Both the position numbers and the translations under genes were made by a program. Shown one piece after another: positions 46,645 to 58,265 of a stretch of 64,000 nucleotides of DNA; position 1 is the stretch's first letter; each line of letters opens with the position of its first letter. Origin of the DNA: Glutinoglossum americanum (lineage: Eukaryota > Ascomycota > Geoglossomycetes > Geoglossales > Geoglossaceae); NCBI GenBank assembly GCA_020080175.1, contig JAGHQL010000074.1, positions 53,662-117,661 of the forward strand, written 5' to 3'. A model generated the notes under the pieces. That model was not told where the DNA came from, made no database searches, and was given only the letters and a program-made list of their open reading frames with translations.

Positions 46645-47687
46645 ATGCATGTAGAACCCAAACGCAACTCGCATGCTTCTTTAATGGGTGACTATTTGCC
46701 GCTCAAACCGTTCATACCTTCTCCATTAGATCCTCACCTCATTGAGGCCATCACCTACATTGGCTCTGGAGGTCATAGCAGAGTCTTTCGTGTGAATATT
46801 CAAGGCAACACATACGCGCTGAAGCTTGTGAGGGACACCAGATTAATAATGGCTTCCACTCTCTTGCAACTAACCCACGGCACTGGCGTTTCTAGTTTCT
46901 CTTCACGAACCCTCTTGCTTACAATACCGTAAGTCGGGGGCGACACAGCGAATCTACCCTCCGTGCCCACTACGATCCGTTCTATGCTGAATGTCGCGCT
47001 TACGCCTCCATCATCGCTAATGGCCTTAATGGCACATTCGCTCCCTCCTGTCACGGCTCTATCACGATCAATAGCGCTTTTGAGCTTATGCTCGGTCAGT
47101 TGAACCCTGAATACGGCGACTGGGAACGCCAACCGGGACAGGACAATGAGTACGTGAGGGGGATTTTGACTGATTTTTTCGATGGTGTGGAGTTGGCTGG
47201 GGTAAAGCTGACGAGAGAGATTGTGGATGGTGTAAGGGGTGGAATAGAAAAGATGAATAAGATAGGAATTGCGCACGGTGATGTGTTTTCGAAGAATATC
47301 CTGGTCTCGATAGACGGGAGAGTGGTGTGGATAGACTTCAGTGCATCATGGACGCTACCGCATATTGTTGGTGACGTCAAGTATCAGAACCTATTGAGGG
47401 CCAATCGAAGAAGTGTGGAGTGGATGTTCCACATCTTGTCACTTGTGGGTTTTATTGTTCCCATGTCGCAATCTCGGATCTTTCCTAAATGCCATCAGCT
47501 AATGCACGTCGAACATATTAGCTCCCCAACAACCAGCCCTGCTCCTTCGCTGATTACTCTATCCTACCACCACCGCCATACCCGGATGTTTACAATGGGC
47601 GGTACCAGTACCTTTTCCGCCGCGATATCTGGGGTCCTCCGCCTTACGAAAAATATTCCGCTTCAAACAAGGTCTTACAATGATTGA
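46645..47687 (+). CDS. kinase-like protein
   Basis: Two exons, 46645-46827 and 46896-47687, join in phase 0 at ALKL|FLFT and give up to 324 residues. The Gly-rich loop is YIGSGGHSRVFRV and the lysine is in YALKL. The catalytic region reads IAHGDVFSKNILV followed by VVWIDFSAS, so HGD-x4-N and the D of IDF are kept. The HGD and IDF style is closer to phosphotransferase or RIO-like kinases than to classical HRD/DFG kinases. The segment after about residue 240 does not resemble kinase sequence and may hide another intron, so the 3' end is uncertain. The partner gene is the divergent PD-(D/E)XK-like gene. Confidence 0.7.
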
Positions 47688-48088
47688 GTAGATACAAAAG
47701 ATGGTTCTAACGGGGAGGTATAAGTGGACCGCTGGACCATCGCGACATAGTCTGTCGCTGGTGGGGGGTATCGCTGAGAGCTCGGCACGCGACCGTGGCC
47801 CAAATATGCTTTTTGTTTTCCGGCTATTAAAGGGCATTCTATTAATATTGCTAGGAAATTCAGCGTTGTGCTCTCGTGCCTCATACATTTTGTGCGAGAT
47901 TTGTATTCAAGTCAGTCTACAAGCTCCAAAGAGGAAGATAAGTAAGACCTCGGGTGAATATTTATAATCTTGAGAGATTAAAGAGTACGTGACACCTGAT
48001 ACGATTTCTTTTTCCGCCACTTGAGTTATTGGGGGGGGGCCGCAATATTTGGGGATCACAACCCATAGCGCCACTTCCCGCATGATTA
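47688..48088. other. intergenic region
   Basis: Between the kinase-like gene and the 3' end of the neprosin-propeller gene. A run of 9 G lies near 48,031-48,040. No gene. Confidence 0.45.
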
Positions 48089-50580
48089 TCACGGACCCTC
48101 ATACTCCATCACGAACACCACCTCAAACTGATCCGCGGCTAGCACAGTCAATCCAAACACCTCCCTACTCGCAACCCCAATCCTGAACCCTGTCGGAGAC
48201 TTTTTCTGGTCACTAATCACTCCTCCGACATCGAAATCCCGATTTCCATTCGCTAGACCGCCCCACTGCCCCTTGGTATTATCCCACGCAATTCTGTAAA
48301 CCTTCCCGGACGTTCCCGTTATGATAACGTCCATGTTGGGCTTCGTATGGTTCCGACGCGTCAAGGCCACGATATCCGACTGTACCGCATCGAACACGGA
48401 ACTAGGCGTCCCGTCTGATATAGACCCCAACTGGTCCCAAAACTTGTTGTTCCCGTCGGCATCCCGTCCTACCCCAGACCAACCCTTCCCCTTCTCCCAG
48501 CTAGACGTCCATATCGCCCCCTTGTCCACAACGAGCAGATTCAATAGTTCCGGACTCCTCGATACACCCGCGACTTTGCTCCCAGCCGGGAAGCCTGTGG
48601 GAGCCGGGGGATCCCCCGACATGCCCGGCGGCCGCGTCCCGACACTCCTGAAGGCCGGTGGATTCGTGCTACCGGATAGGAACCCGTAGACGTACACCCG
48701 GCCGTTGTTCCCGACCATGGCGACTTCCATGGTATCGGAGTTTCTCGAGACGGCGAGGATCTCCGATCGGGCTTGGAAGCCTACCGGCGAGCCGATTTCC
48801 TGCCAGCCGGGTTTGACACTTGTCCAGTCCGGGTTCCCGTCGTTAGCCCAGAATGCCGTGCGGATCGTGCCGTTGTCGTTGACGAATATATCCAACTGCT
48901 TCTCCGCCCGCGAGACGACCGTCATGGGCGCGTTGGCGGGGAAAGTCCGACTCGACCCCGTGATATCCCGCCACCCGGTCCAATCTTGGCCTTCCACCCA
49001 CCACGCCGTGTACACCTTCCCGTCGTTGCCCACACCGAACAGATCCAGATTCTTCTCCATCCGCGCACACCCGGCGATTTTACCCCGGGTAAGAACCGCG
49101 GATCGGATCCCCCCATCCCGTCCAAGGCCCGCCATTCTGCGCTGCTGTTGAACCCGGACCAATCCCCGTCAGACCAGAAACCCCAATACACCCGCCCGTC
49201 CGCCCCGATGAGGAACAGATCCGTGACAGCCCCTGATCTCTGCACGGCGGTCACGCTACTCCCACCCACGAACTGGTTCCCACCCCCCGCAGAAGCCGCG
49301 GCGGAGACGTTATCCCACTCGGACCACTTCCCGGGTTCCAGTGCCTTGCCGGTACCGCCGATGTAGCAGAAGGAGCGGAACTTCGTCGGGGTAAGTGGGT
49401 TGAATTGTATGTCGTATTTGACCTTATCGAAGACGTCCCCCTTGGTCAACTTCCAATTATCCACCCGTGCGTCCTCCCAGCTGGATTGCCCCCACATGGG
49501 TTTAGGCAGCCTCATGATATTCCTGATGAACGCCGCCTTCCCGAATCCTTCTACGGGGAACTTCCCACTGCCCATATCCGTAGAGGTTGGAGTCCCCGGG
49601 TCACTCTTGCCCCGGTCGTAATCCGCGTCGTAGACTTCGCCGTAGACCTGTAACAACGTCGCGTGGTCGGCGAGGGTGTTGGACGGGTCGAGGGGATCCC
49701 AGGTCTTCCCCGTATCCGGGCCTTGGGTGACAGCGGGGGGAGTCGCGGTGAAGAGGCTGAGGGGGTAGTACCCGATCCAGGCGTCGTTCATGTAGAGGTA
49801 CCACCCGTCTACAAGGAACGGGGATTTCTTCACGAGCTGCCACTGCAGGGTCAGGTCCTCCTGCGGGCCGTCAATGTGGCTCGCCGGGAGGAATTTGAAT
49901 CCCACGCCGCGTGTAAACGAGTCGGGGATGAGAGGGATCCAGTCTGGGGAGTCTTGGGCGTAGTCCGTCTTCCCCGCGCCCCAGCTGTCGTATCCCGTGG
50001 TGGTGAAAAATACGAAGAGCTGCACGACTCCGCCGCCGTCGCGTTTCCAGCCTGCTTCGATAGTTTGGAGGGGGTGACTGGGGTGGTTGTTTGGGACGGC
50101 GGTTTGGATGAGGGAGAAGTCTCGCCGTTCGACCTTGGGGCGGAAGCGGGAGAGTATCGTGGAGAGGCCGCAGGAGGGGCCGTCGTTGTAATTGAGGCCG
50201 GCATACCAGCGTTTGTTATGCGCGGTGTCGGTGGCGGAGATGGAGAGGGATTTGAGAAGGGCGCGGTCGAGGGGTGGGGGGAATTTGAGACGGCGGGTTT
50301 GTATGGCTTCCGGGGAGGATGAGGCGGTGGTGGTTTCTTGGACGCTGTTGGGTTTGTGGTCTGTCTTGGTCTCCGCGGGAACAGAGTTCGGTGCGGAGTC
50401 GTGTGGTAGGGGCGATGTGTGCGGAACAACAGGAGCTTCAGAGATCTGCTCGGCATTCTCGTCGGAAGGCTTCGTTGTTGAAGACGGATTGCTTGCCCTG
50501 GCGGTGTCCACTGGGGCTGGGGCTGGTGCTGATGCCGGCATTGGAATCTCACCCGCTGGGTGGACACCCTGATCGGCCAT
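48089..50580 (-). CDS. neprosin-like domain plus lectin-type beta-propeller protein, one frame break
   Basis: Two overlapping minus-strand frames (50580 down to about 49110, then about 49110 down to 48089) make one protein of about 830 residues if joined. After a disordered N-terminus, a region near 90-350 matches neprosin: GWKRDGGGVVQLFVFFTTTGY, WQLVKKSPFLVDGWYLYM and IGYYPLSLF, then YGEVYD. Neprosins are secreted glutamic endopeptidases, but no signal peptide is visible here. The second part repeats D-L-F-x-V/I-x-x-D/N-G-x-V/I-Y units (DLFLIGADGRVYWGFW, NLDLFGVGNDGKVYTAWW and others), as in PLL/fucolectin-type propellers. The frame changes at a run of six G (C6 at 49110-49115 on plus), where one extra base would keep the frame. 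This is either a real mutation or a sequence error. Confidence 0.75.
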
Positions 50581-51838
50581 TGCGTGTCGCTGGATGAAGT
50601 GACAGTTCGTCCCTGAAGCTATTGAAACTCGGCGAGCTTGGTATTATCTAATCTAGGCAGTAAAGTATCGGCACCGCGTAGGGTCCCAACTCGCGAACTA
50701 ATGAGCAATTGCACGTCGCTCCAGAAACAAAAATCAAGGTCACCGGGTCCCTGCTCACCGGCTTTTCTTTCGCAGTGAAGACGCAGAGTCGGTGCCGTGC
50801 AGCCTCGCATCGTTGATCGTCGCCGCGATTGTTCTCGTGCGTGTCATATTTGGCTGCGGGGCCAGATAAGGCGAAAAATATCAACCTGGAAACGATAACA
50901 AGGTGGCCGAGGCCAAAAGAAAAAAGGGACGCGTAGGCCTTTGCCAGCCTAAGCAGCTATTTCAGGGCGTAGTGATCGACTCCGCGCGGTTTTCGAAGGC
51001 GCCACTTGTTGGAAGGCTCCCTGTATTGCAATACTCATACTTTGAGTCGGAGCGATGAGTTTGACCGGTTGGCGATGGAAAGGTGCACGATTACGCGGGA
51101 TGACATTCCAGGGCAGGAAACTCGGTACCGGAAACTCAGCCGGGATGGAAAGCGGGGAAGCGCCCGAGCGCTTGGGTCCCACTAGTCCATCGCTCGCATC
51201 GACCATGCATGTCTCGCGCCACACTACTCTGTACAAGGCTCACCTTCAATGAAACCGCGGCCATGCCCGGTCTTGCAGACTCGAGGTGCAAAACTGCACC
51301 GGTGTGGGTTGTGTGGTCTTATCCTGGATGCGGCGATTAGGCAGATTGTCCAAGACCGAGCTAAGCCCGACGCAAGGGAGATGCGGAGCCAGCCCACTTC
51401 CGTGACGTCTCCTCTTTGGCCGCCTTATGGCTCGCGTGAGGAAGCGTGGACTGCTGGGGTCCCATTTGTCAATTGGATTGATGGGTGGGCTGACTGGGGG
51501 CATGAAGGGAGGGGCTGGAGGCCGGAGCCTGCCGTTGATTGACGCTACGAGGAGCGATATTTCTCTCCGCATTAGGGACGTGGAAAGTGACATCCTCTCC
51601 GCATGGAAAATGGAAAGGGGGGAAAAAGGAAATACGACAGGACACCAAGGGACGGCTGATGCGTCTGGCATATACTCGAGCTGTGGAGCTGGTGTCGCGA
51701 TGACCAAGCTGGCTCAAGCTCTGCGCAGGACGCAAAGTGGTCAGGGTCTTGGGAATCATCCGCCTATCTAGCGATACCTCCCCTCCCGCTCCCACTCCCC
51801 TCGAGTAATTCTGTTTATGAGTTTTCCACCGAATTGAA
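50581..51838. other. intergenic region
   Basis: Frames at 51246-51707 (minus) and 51427-51771 (plus) overlap and have no domain features. No gene is supported. Confidence 0.4.
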
Positions 51839-52162
51839 CTAGTAATACTCGTCTTCTAAGAGCTTTATCAGTTTAATGAGAGGAGCACCACACTTCGGTG
51901 TTCCGTGGTATAGTGCCTGAGAAGCCTCATGGCATACTCTTGGTGTCAGAGGTGTGTGGCAGTCTTCTACTGCCAGTAATCGGAATGGGAGAAGTAATTG
52001 AGGACATCGCCAGCAGATACTAGGTGAAGAACCGGTCATATACTCAACCATCTTGGGAACAAGAGCAAAACAAAACCTATATACAGCGGAATTGGCAGCG
52101 ATAGTAATAGTGCTAAAATACCTTCTATCAAATACCTGAGGAAGACAGATTACCATATTCAC
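51839..52162 (-). other. open frame within a dispersed similarity block
   Basis: A 107-codon minus-strand frame ending at 51839. Its lower part (51893-51975) resembles 23415-23495 at the nucleotide level, and neither copy shows a known domain. It is more likely a repeat remnant than a gene. Confidence 0.35.
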
Positions 52163-52324
52163 TAGGTATCAGTCTGTATTATTTGCTGTGAGTCAGTCCA
52201 AATGTCAACTTAGTCAAATTAGTATTGGACATGTCTATAGCTCAGTTTATGTGTTGGGAGAAGGAAACAACCATATTCTCATATTATCAGTCCCAGCACA
52301 GGAAGAATTTGAATTTAGAAAGAA

Positions 52325-52971
52325 CAGTTATTTACTGAAATACCCTCATTTTCAATTTTAATTACTCAGTTACCTCAAAAACTTAACAAATTACTAAAAT
52401 ACCCTAGCCCCACTACCTACCCTTACTACTCACTATGCTGCTCTGCTGCCCACTCTGCTACCCATTTTGCTGCTCTTCTGTTCACTCTACTACCCATTCT
52501 GCTGCTCTTCTGTTTACTCTGCTGCCCGTTCTGCTGCTCACTCTGCTACTCGCTCTGTGTAACGACTGGGGGTGAGAGTTCCCACATGGCCCAACTGGTT
52601 CAAAAAGACCACAGTACTAGCCGATGGCTAGTATACTCTGACACTATACCTATATACCTGTGCCACTAGTAGCTAACCATTACTGTAGAGGTGGTTCTAG
52701 GTCTGCATGCATAGCCGGGCTGCTTGGCTTAGCAGAGGCACCCTACCTCGCTCCGGCCACCCTCTCTTCTCTCTATAAGACAGCACATATAGACTATCCT
52801 CACCAGCGGCGTGCTTCCCTTTACATTACATGCTGCCTAAACTTCAAAAGAGTGGTGCATAGAGTGGTGGGGTAGACATGAGGTAAAATTGAGGTATTTC
52901 AGTAATTTGTTAAGTTTTTGAGGTAGCCAAGTAATTAAAATTGAAAACGAGAGTATTTCAGTAAATAACTG
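52325..52971. mobile_element. non-autonomous Mutator-type element (MITE) with long TIRs
   Basis: A 647-bp element bounded by inverted repeats of about 80 bp. The left starts CAGTTATTTACTGAAATACC and the right ends with its inverse, ...CAGTAAATAACTG. The 9 bp on both sides are identical, TAGAAAGAA at 52316-52324 and 52972-52980, a target-site duplication of Mutator size. The interior has no transposase and includes a run of CTGCT/ACCCA-like tandem words (about 52,431-52,556). A related right end lies at 58216-58262. Confidence 0.85.
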
Positions 52972-52980
52972 TAGAAAGAA

Positions 52981-53892
52981 AGTAAAGACTGTAGCACAAC
53001 AGGTTACAATAAGGATACTCACTATTAAGTTTTAGAATAGTAATAAACTCAGTATAGGAAGCATAAATTTAATTGCCTTTTATCAATTAAATACATAAGG
53101 ATCTAGTCTCAATTGTTAAAATATATGACATTGCAGGTTGAATTGTTGACATACTGTATTATCTACTTAGGGCATATAGTATTTGGTTAGACCAATAGAA
53201 GGGTGGCAAGTTGCCTAACTCGCTTAGTACCTTACTCATTTTAGAAAGCTTATGTAGACTCAGCGATCAGGAGCTCACAAGTATAAGATTGAGCGAGACC
53301 CTAGTGTCATCTTATTATATATTTTTCTTAGAAGTGAAAAAAATAGGTCACGTACTACCCTATCAAAAAATTGAAAAATCTTGTAGTTTTCTGCATAACT
53401 TCAACTCATTGCTATTTACTTATATATATATTGTGTTTGCAATTCGTATCATTTTTTATTATTTATATTTCTTATTAAAATGTTGCAACAGTATTGTACA
53501 GGCTGTAAACAGTATTGAATGCTTAATTTCTTTATTATTAATCCTTACAGAGTATCGTATAAAACCTGTCAAACTTTACAGTACGAATTTCATCTATCTA
53601 TCTATAAATTTATTTGTAATAGAAAAAACATATTTATTAATATTATTTTATAAGCTAGAAGATGTCGACCTACTATGATAGAATAATTTGAACAAGTTAC
53701 GTAATAAATACAACGCTGAACGATTATGATAAGATTCGATCCAAGTGAAATTCATCTACAATAGCTAATACAACCTATCGTATTTAATTCTATATACTCT
53801 ACTTAGTAACTATTAGATATCAGACCTATAAATCTAATTTATGATACTTGTGATACTTTTTACTAGATCAACGAGCATATTACAAACAGTAC
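52981..53892. other. AT-rich, probably RIP-affected DNA
   Basis: Very AT-rich. The 155-codon frame at 53211-53678 is rich in Ile, Tyr, Leu and Phe, as AT-biased mutated DNA gives by chance. No real gene seen. Confidence 0.5.
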
Positions 53893-53897
53893 GATAC

Positions 53898-54239
53898 TGT
53901 CAGGTCCTAGGGGGGTGCTGCGGGTGCTTGAGGCTCGAGGGGGTTGTTCGGGAGGTCATCCGTGGGCTCGCGAATGAGTTTCCAAGCTCGAATGGGTGTC
54001 ACAGCTCGGCAGAATATCTGGCAGGATGTCAGAGGTGGGTAGGCTGAGTAGGTAGATGAATATGAGCCACCAGGTGGCTTCTATTAGATGAACTATATAC
54101 AAGAGGTGTGTTGACCAATAGAGGTTAAAGAATCAACTCTATCGGTTAGAAAAGGAGCTTGCGGGCTTGGCTCAAGCACAGGCCTTATGCTGATCTAAGC
54201 TTGTAAGCTTTGTCCCTTACGGCTCTGTGTGCCGTGACA
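53898..54239 (+). mobile_element. solo LTR, copy 1
   Basis: A 342-bp unit beginning TGTCAGGTCC and ending GCCGTGACA, with TG...CA ends. It is flanked by a perfect 5-bp duplication GATAC (53893-53897 and 54240-54244). No internal retroelement sequence follows, so it is a solo LTR. It is far less AT-rich than the DNA around it, so it inserted after the surrounding sequence had been mutated. Confidence 0.88.
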
Positions 54240-54984
54240 GATACAGAATTCAAAATTTAAAATCTGTTACAAGAAAGAAGATATTTGTTTACCTGATATA
54301 AAGTTTCTTTCTAACTATTTATGTCAATTATATGAGTCTAAGGAATCCTATACTAAAGATTTTTGTAAACAGATTTGTCAATATAATACTTTTTTGACTT
54401 TTATATCATTATGATATATTGTGAATAAGTATACTAAAAATAAATATAGTGGACCTACTTGTTTTCAAGTACATGGTGAACTTTATCATATTCAAGGTTT
54501 ATTATAGGAAGAAGCAGATAGTATACTATAATATGTATAGTTATTTTTTTACGATCCTACTTATATAGCACAAGTTCAATTTTAACAGAATCTGCAACTG
54601 GATCAATAACTTTTATATTATTTAATTATAATATTATATAATATCAATCCTTTTATCAAATATTACAAAACAGCTTGCAAACAACTTCAAGATGCAACAG
54701 TATGAAATGATAATATATAAATAATATTAAATCTACAAATGCATTTGATCATTGAAAGCACTTTAAATCAACATTATTATAATCTTCCTATAAGCAATAA
54801 AGTTGTACTAATAATTAATAATAAATATAATAAGCTATTCTATCGAAATATTTAACTTATAGATTGTAATAGAACAGAATATACATATATCAGCTCAACT
54901 CATACAGTATACATGTTACTTCACTATGTACTTTTTTTTCCACATGATGATTATGGTTGGTATCTTTATTATAGTAACCACCAG

Positions 54985-55975
54985 GTAAGGGCCCAGTGGG
55001 CCACCAAACAAGCTGAGAAGGAGAGCTAACCTTAAGGAAGGCCAGTAGAGCATAGGGGAAACTACCCTATATATAATACATGTCACAGCATACAGAGCCG
55101 CAAGAGGCAGAACTCGCAAGCTTGGACCAATATGTGGTCTATGCTCAAGCCAAGCTCTCAAGCCCTTTTTCTGACCAACGGAGTTGACCCTTCAACCTTC
55201 ATCGGTTAATATACCTCTTGTATATAGTTTATCTAATAGAAGCTACCCGGTGGCACATATTTATCCTCCTACTCAGCCTGTCTGCCTCTGACATCTCACC
55301 GGACCTCCTGTCGAGCTGTGACACCCATTTAAGCTCAAGAACTTATTCGCAAGCCCACGGATAACCTCCCAAACAATCCCCTCGAGCCTCAAGCGCCCGC
55401 GACACCCCCCTAGGATCTGACAATATACTAAGTCAGTGACATACGAATAAAGCTCACAAGACCCTATCAATGACGTCATGAAGGAACTTCACATGAGAGT
55501 ATAGCCAGTGATGAAGGAACTGCATAGGTATCATGGAAACTCCATATAAGAGTATGGCCGGTAGTGAAGGAACTACACAAGTATTATAGGAACTTCACAT
55601 AGGAGTACAGACAGTAGCAGAAGGTATGGTCAGTGGCAAGAGAACTACAGGAGCATCATAAGGACTTCCCAATGAAAGCATGGCCAGAAGTGAGGGGTCT
55701 GTATGCGTTCATGGAGGGAACTGGGCAGGTCCCTACCTGTGGGCCCCTCAGGGCCATTAGTATATATAGAAGGCTGAGGAGGGTTCAGAAGGAAACCTCA
55801 TCAGTCAATACCATAATCACATTAGATAGATTATTAAGAATCATTAGGCTTACTTTCCTGTCATGCTATATGGCTGACCTCGCTTGCTCTGTCATAATTG
55901 GCTCTTTAAGGCTAGCTCGGCCTTGACATCTACGGCACCCAACCTTTGCAGCCCAGCTTATATAAGTAGCTATCA
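54985..55975. mobile_element. inserted repeat C, copy 1, with 53-bp tandem units and nested LTR
   Basis: Interrupts the Helitron. The start (AACAAGCTGAGAAGGAGAGCTA) and the part after 55,430 match 58266-58765 in inverted orientation, with a solo LTR inserted between them. At 55,479-55,690 a unit of about 53 bp with the words GGAACTNCACA...GAGTATGGCCAGTG is repeated four to five times. The matching part ends near 55,770; the remainder to 55,975 is unassigned insert. Confidence 0.65.
55081..55422 (-). mobile_element. solo LTR, copy 2 (inverted)
   Basis: 342 bp, the same length as copy 1 but on the opposite strand, running TGTCACAGC...GATCTGACA. Flanks are ATACA and ATATA, a 5-bp duplication with one C-to-T change. 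It is inserted within repeat C. Confidence 0.82.
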
Positions 55976-56308
55976 TGTCACGGCACATAAAGACAGGGCT
56001 TGTAAGCTTAGATCAGTATAGAGTCTGTACTTAAGTCAAGCTCTCAAGCTCCTTTTCTGACCGACAGAGTTGATTCTTCAATCTTTATCGGTCAACACAT
56101 CTCTTGTATATAGTTCATCTAATAGAAGCTCCCTGGTAGCTCATATCCATCCTTCTACTCGGTCTATCTGTCTCTGACATCCCGCCGAACCTCCTGCCGA
56201 GCCGTGACACCCATTAGAACTCGAAAACTCTTTCGCAAGCCCACGGACGACCTTCCGAATGACCCCCTTGAACCTTGAGCGCCCGCAGCACCCCTCTAGG
56301 ACCTGACA
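55976..56308 (-). mobile_element. solo LTR, copy 3 (inverted)
   Basis: 333 bp, TGTCACGGC...GGACCTGACA. Flanks are TATCA and CATCA, a 5-bp duplication with one transition. Same orientation as copy 2. Helitron-derived sequence resumes just after it. Confidence 0.82.
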
Positions 56309-57829
56309 CATCACAATCTTAAATTAGAATTGCAAAATCAACAAAATAATCAAATATAAATAAGAATTACTGCACGAGCCTATTATCGCTATCGATTACA
56401 TATTCATAATAATTCACGGCCAATATTGTTTTACGCAAAACAGTTATTTTAATAATAGATTATTGATATATGAACTATTTGCAATCAGATAACCTTATAA
56501 TGATTTCGTATGCATCAATCTAATATTTATTTAAGTTTATACAATAGTTTAATTGATATTATAATTTGTTCAGATATTAATATAACTTCATTAGGTTATC
56601 ATATTATTTTACCATCCAGCTACACAAGTGATAATCAATATATGCAGCAGCTTTTTCAGGATTCTATAGTTATTGTTTATTATTATAGTCAATCTAGTCT
56701 TTTTATTACCTTTACTGCTAATTCAACTTGGGATGAAATAAAACAGGAGCTGTTACCAGGTCAAACAGTAATGGATCAATCTGATATAGTTGCAAGAGTT
56801 TTCCATATCAAGCCAAAAGAATTGTTATATGAATTATGATATAGAAATATTTTTGAACATTATATTAGATACTGCTATACAATTGAGTATCAAAAATGAA
56901 GTCTTTTACATATCCATTATCTTTTATTTTTATATCCAGATGATCGTTTTTTAGATGTATCATCTATTAATGAAATTATCTGTACTGAATTACCTGATTC
57001 AGTATTAGATCAAACAGGTAAACTCAAAGAATTGGTTTTATGATTTATAATTCATAAATTATATAAAATTATAGAATTAAATATACCTTGTATGATTCGT
57101 AAGTATATAGCAAAATATGGTTCTTGCTTGAAATAATATTCATGATCATTTCAATTAGAAACAATTGTTAAAGACAACAAATATCTACTTTATCAATATC
57201 GAAATAATAATCGAACTTGAAATATGAACTCCAGAACTTTTATTATAATAGATGACAGATAGATTATTTTATATAATTTTTATTTAATTAAGCATTATAA
57301 AGTATATATTAATGTAGAGATTTATGCTTCAATAAAAGTTATAAAGTATATTCATAAATATATTTACAAAGGTACTGATTATTTTATAGTTCATTTATAA
57401 AGTTAAGATGATAAGATCTTTAGATATTTACAAGAAAGATATATAGGTTCTACAGAGACTATATGGTGATTCATGGAGTTTCCAACATATGAGAAATACC
57501 TACCAGTAATGCATTTAGCAATACATTTTTCAGAAAATTAACCAATATATTTTACAGAGAATATTGGCTCTGAAAACTTGTAACAATATATTAATAATGC
57601 CCGTTCTATACTTATAGTATACTTTCAATATAATATGGAGTATGAAGATAGTCGACAATATCTGTACCAGAAGTTTCCAACTCATTACATTTATAAACAG
57701 AAGGAAAAGATTTAGTAAACATGAAAACAAGGTACTAGTATAGGTTACATGTATTATTATAGTCTATTTACTAGTGAGCAATATTATTTGTAAATGTTAC
57801 TGACTATTGTACAAGGTTCATAATTCTTT

Positions 57830-58215
57830 GAAAGCCTCCGCACTATCAATAATATTATCATAACCCATAGTCGGTTACCCGGTGAGGCCATTTAGGCCTC
57901 CACAGCTAGGTAACTAGCTCAGGTTATGCAAACATCAACTTGTCTATATAGCTATATAGATTCTGTAAATGTACATCTTTATTACTTTATGATGTCTGGT
58001 TCATTATTGAATATCTGTTGTATATATAAGCAGCTCGCTAGCCTTCCACTGAAGGTTACCGATGTGGAGATGGGATCCATGTCTAGATAAGGGCAATCTG
58101 TTGAGGTTGAGGTTACGTGAATTCGTAATTCTCTTGGCAGAGGCATGCATATAAGTAGCTAGCTAAACGTGTAGTTACGAACAAGCAGCTCACCCACCGA
58201 CACTGAAATTGCCTC
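57830..58215. other. second insertion in the Helitron, unclassified part
   Basis: GC content rises at about 57,860 and the Helitron reading is lost until about 58,770. No known element is recognised here, and the segment is followed by a Mutator-type TIR remnant. Confidence 0.45.
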
Positions 58216-58262
58216 CACACCAAGTAATTAAAATTAAAAATGAGGGTATTTTGGTAAATAAC
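58216..58262. mobile_element. remnant right end of the Mutator-type MITE
   Basis: CCAAGTAATTAAAATTAAAA...GTAAATAAC matches the right terminal repeat of 52325-52971 with a few transitions. The left end was not found. Confidence 0.6.
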
Positions 58263-58265
58263 CCT

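Noticed and set aside
53211-53678. 155-codon frame in AT-rich DNA that looks like a membrane protein.
   Set aside because: Residue composition (Ile, Leu, Tyr, Phe) is what AT-biased mutated DNA yields by chance; no conserved features.
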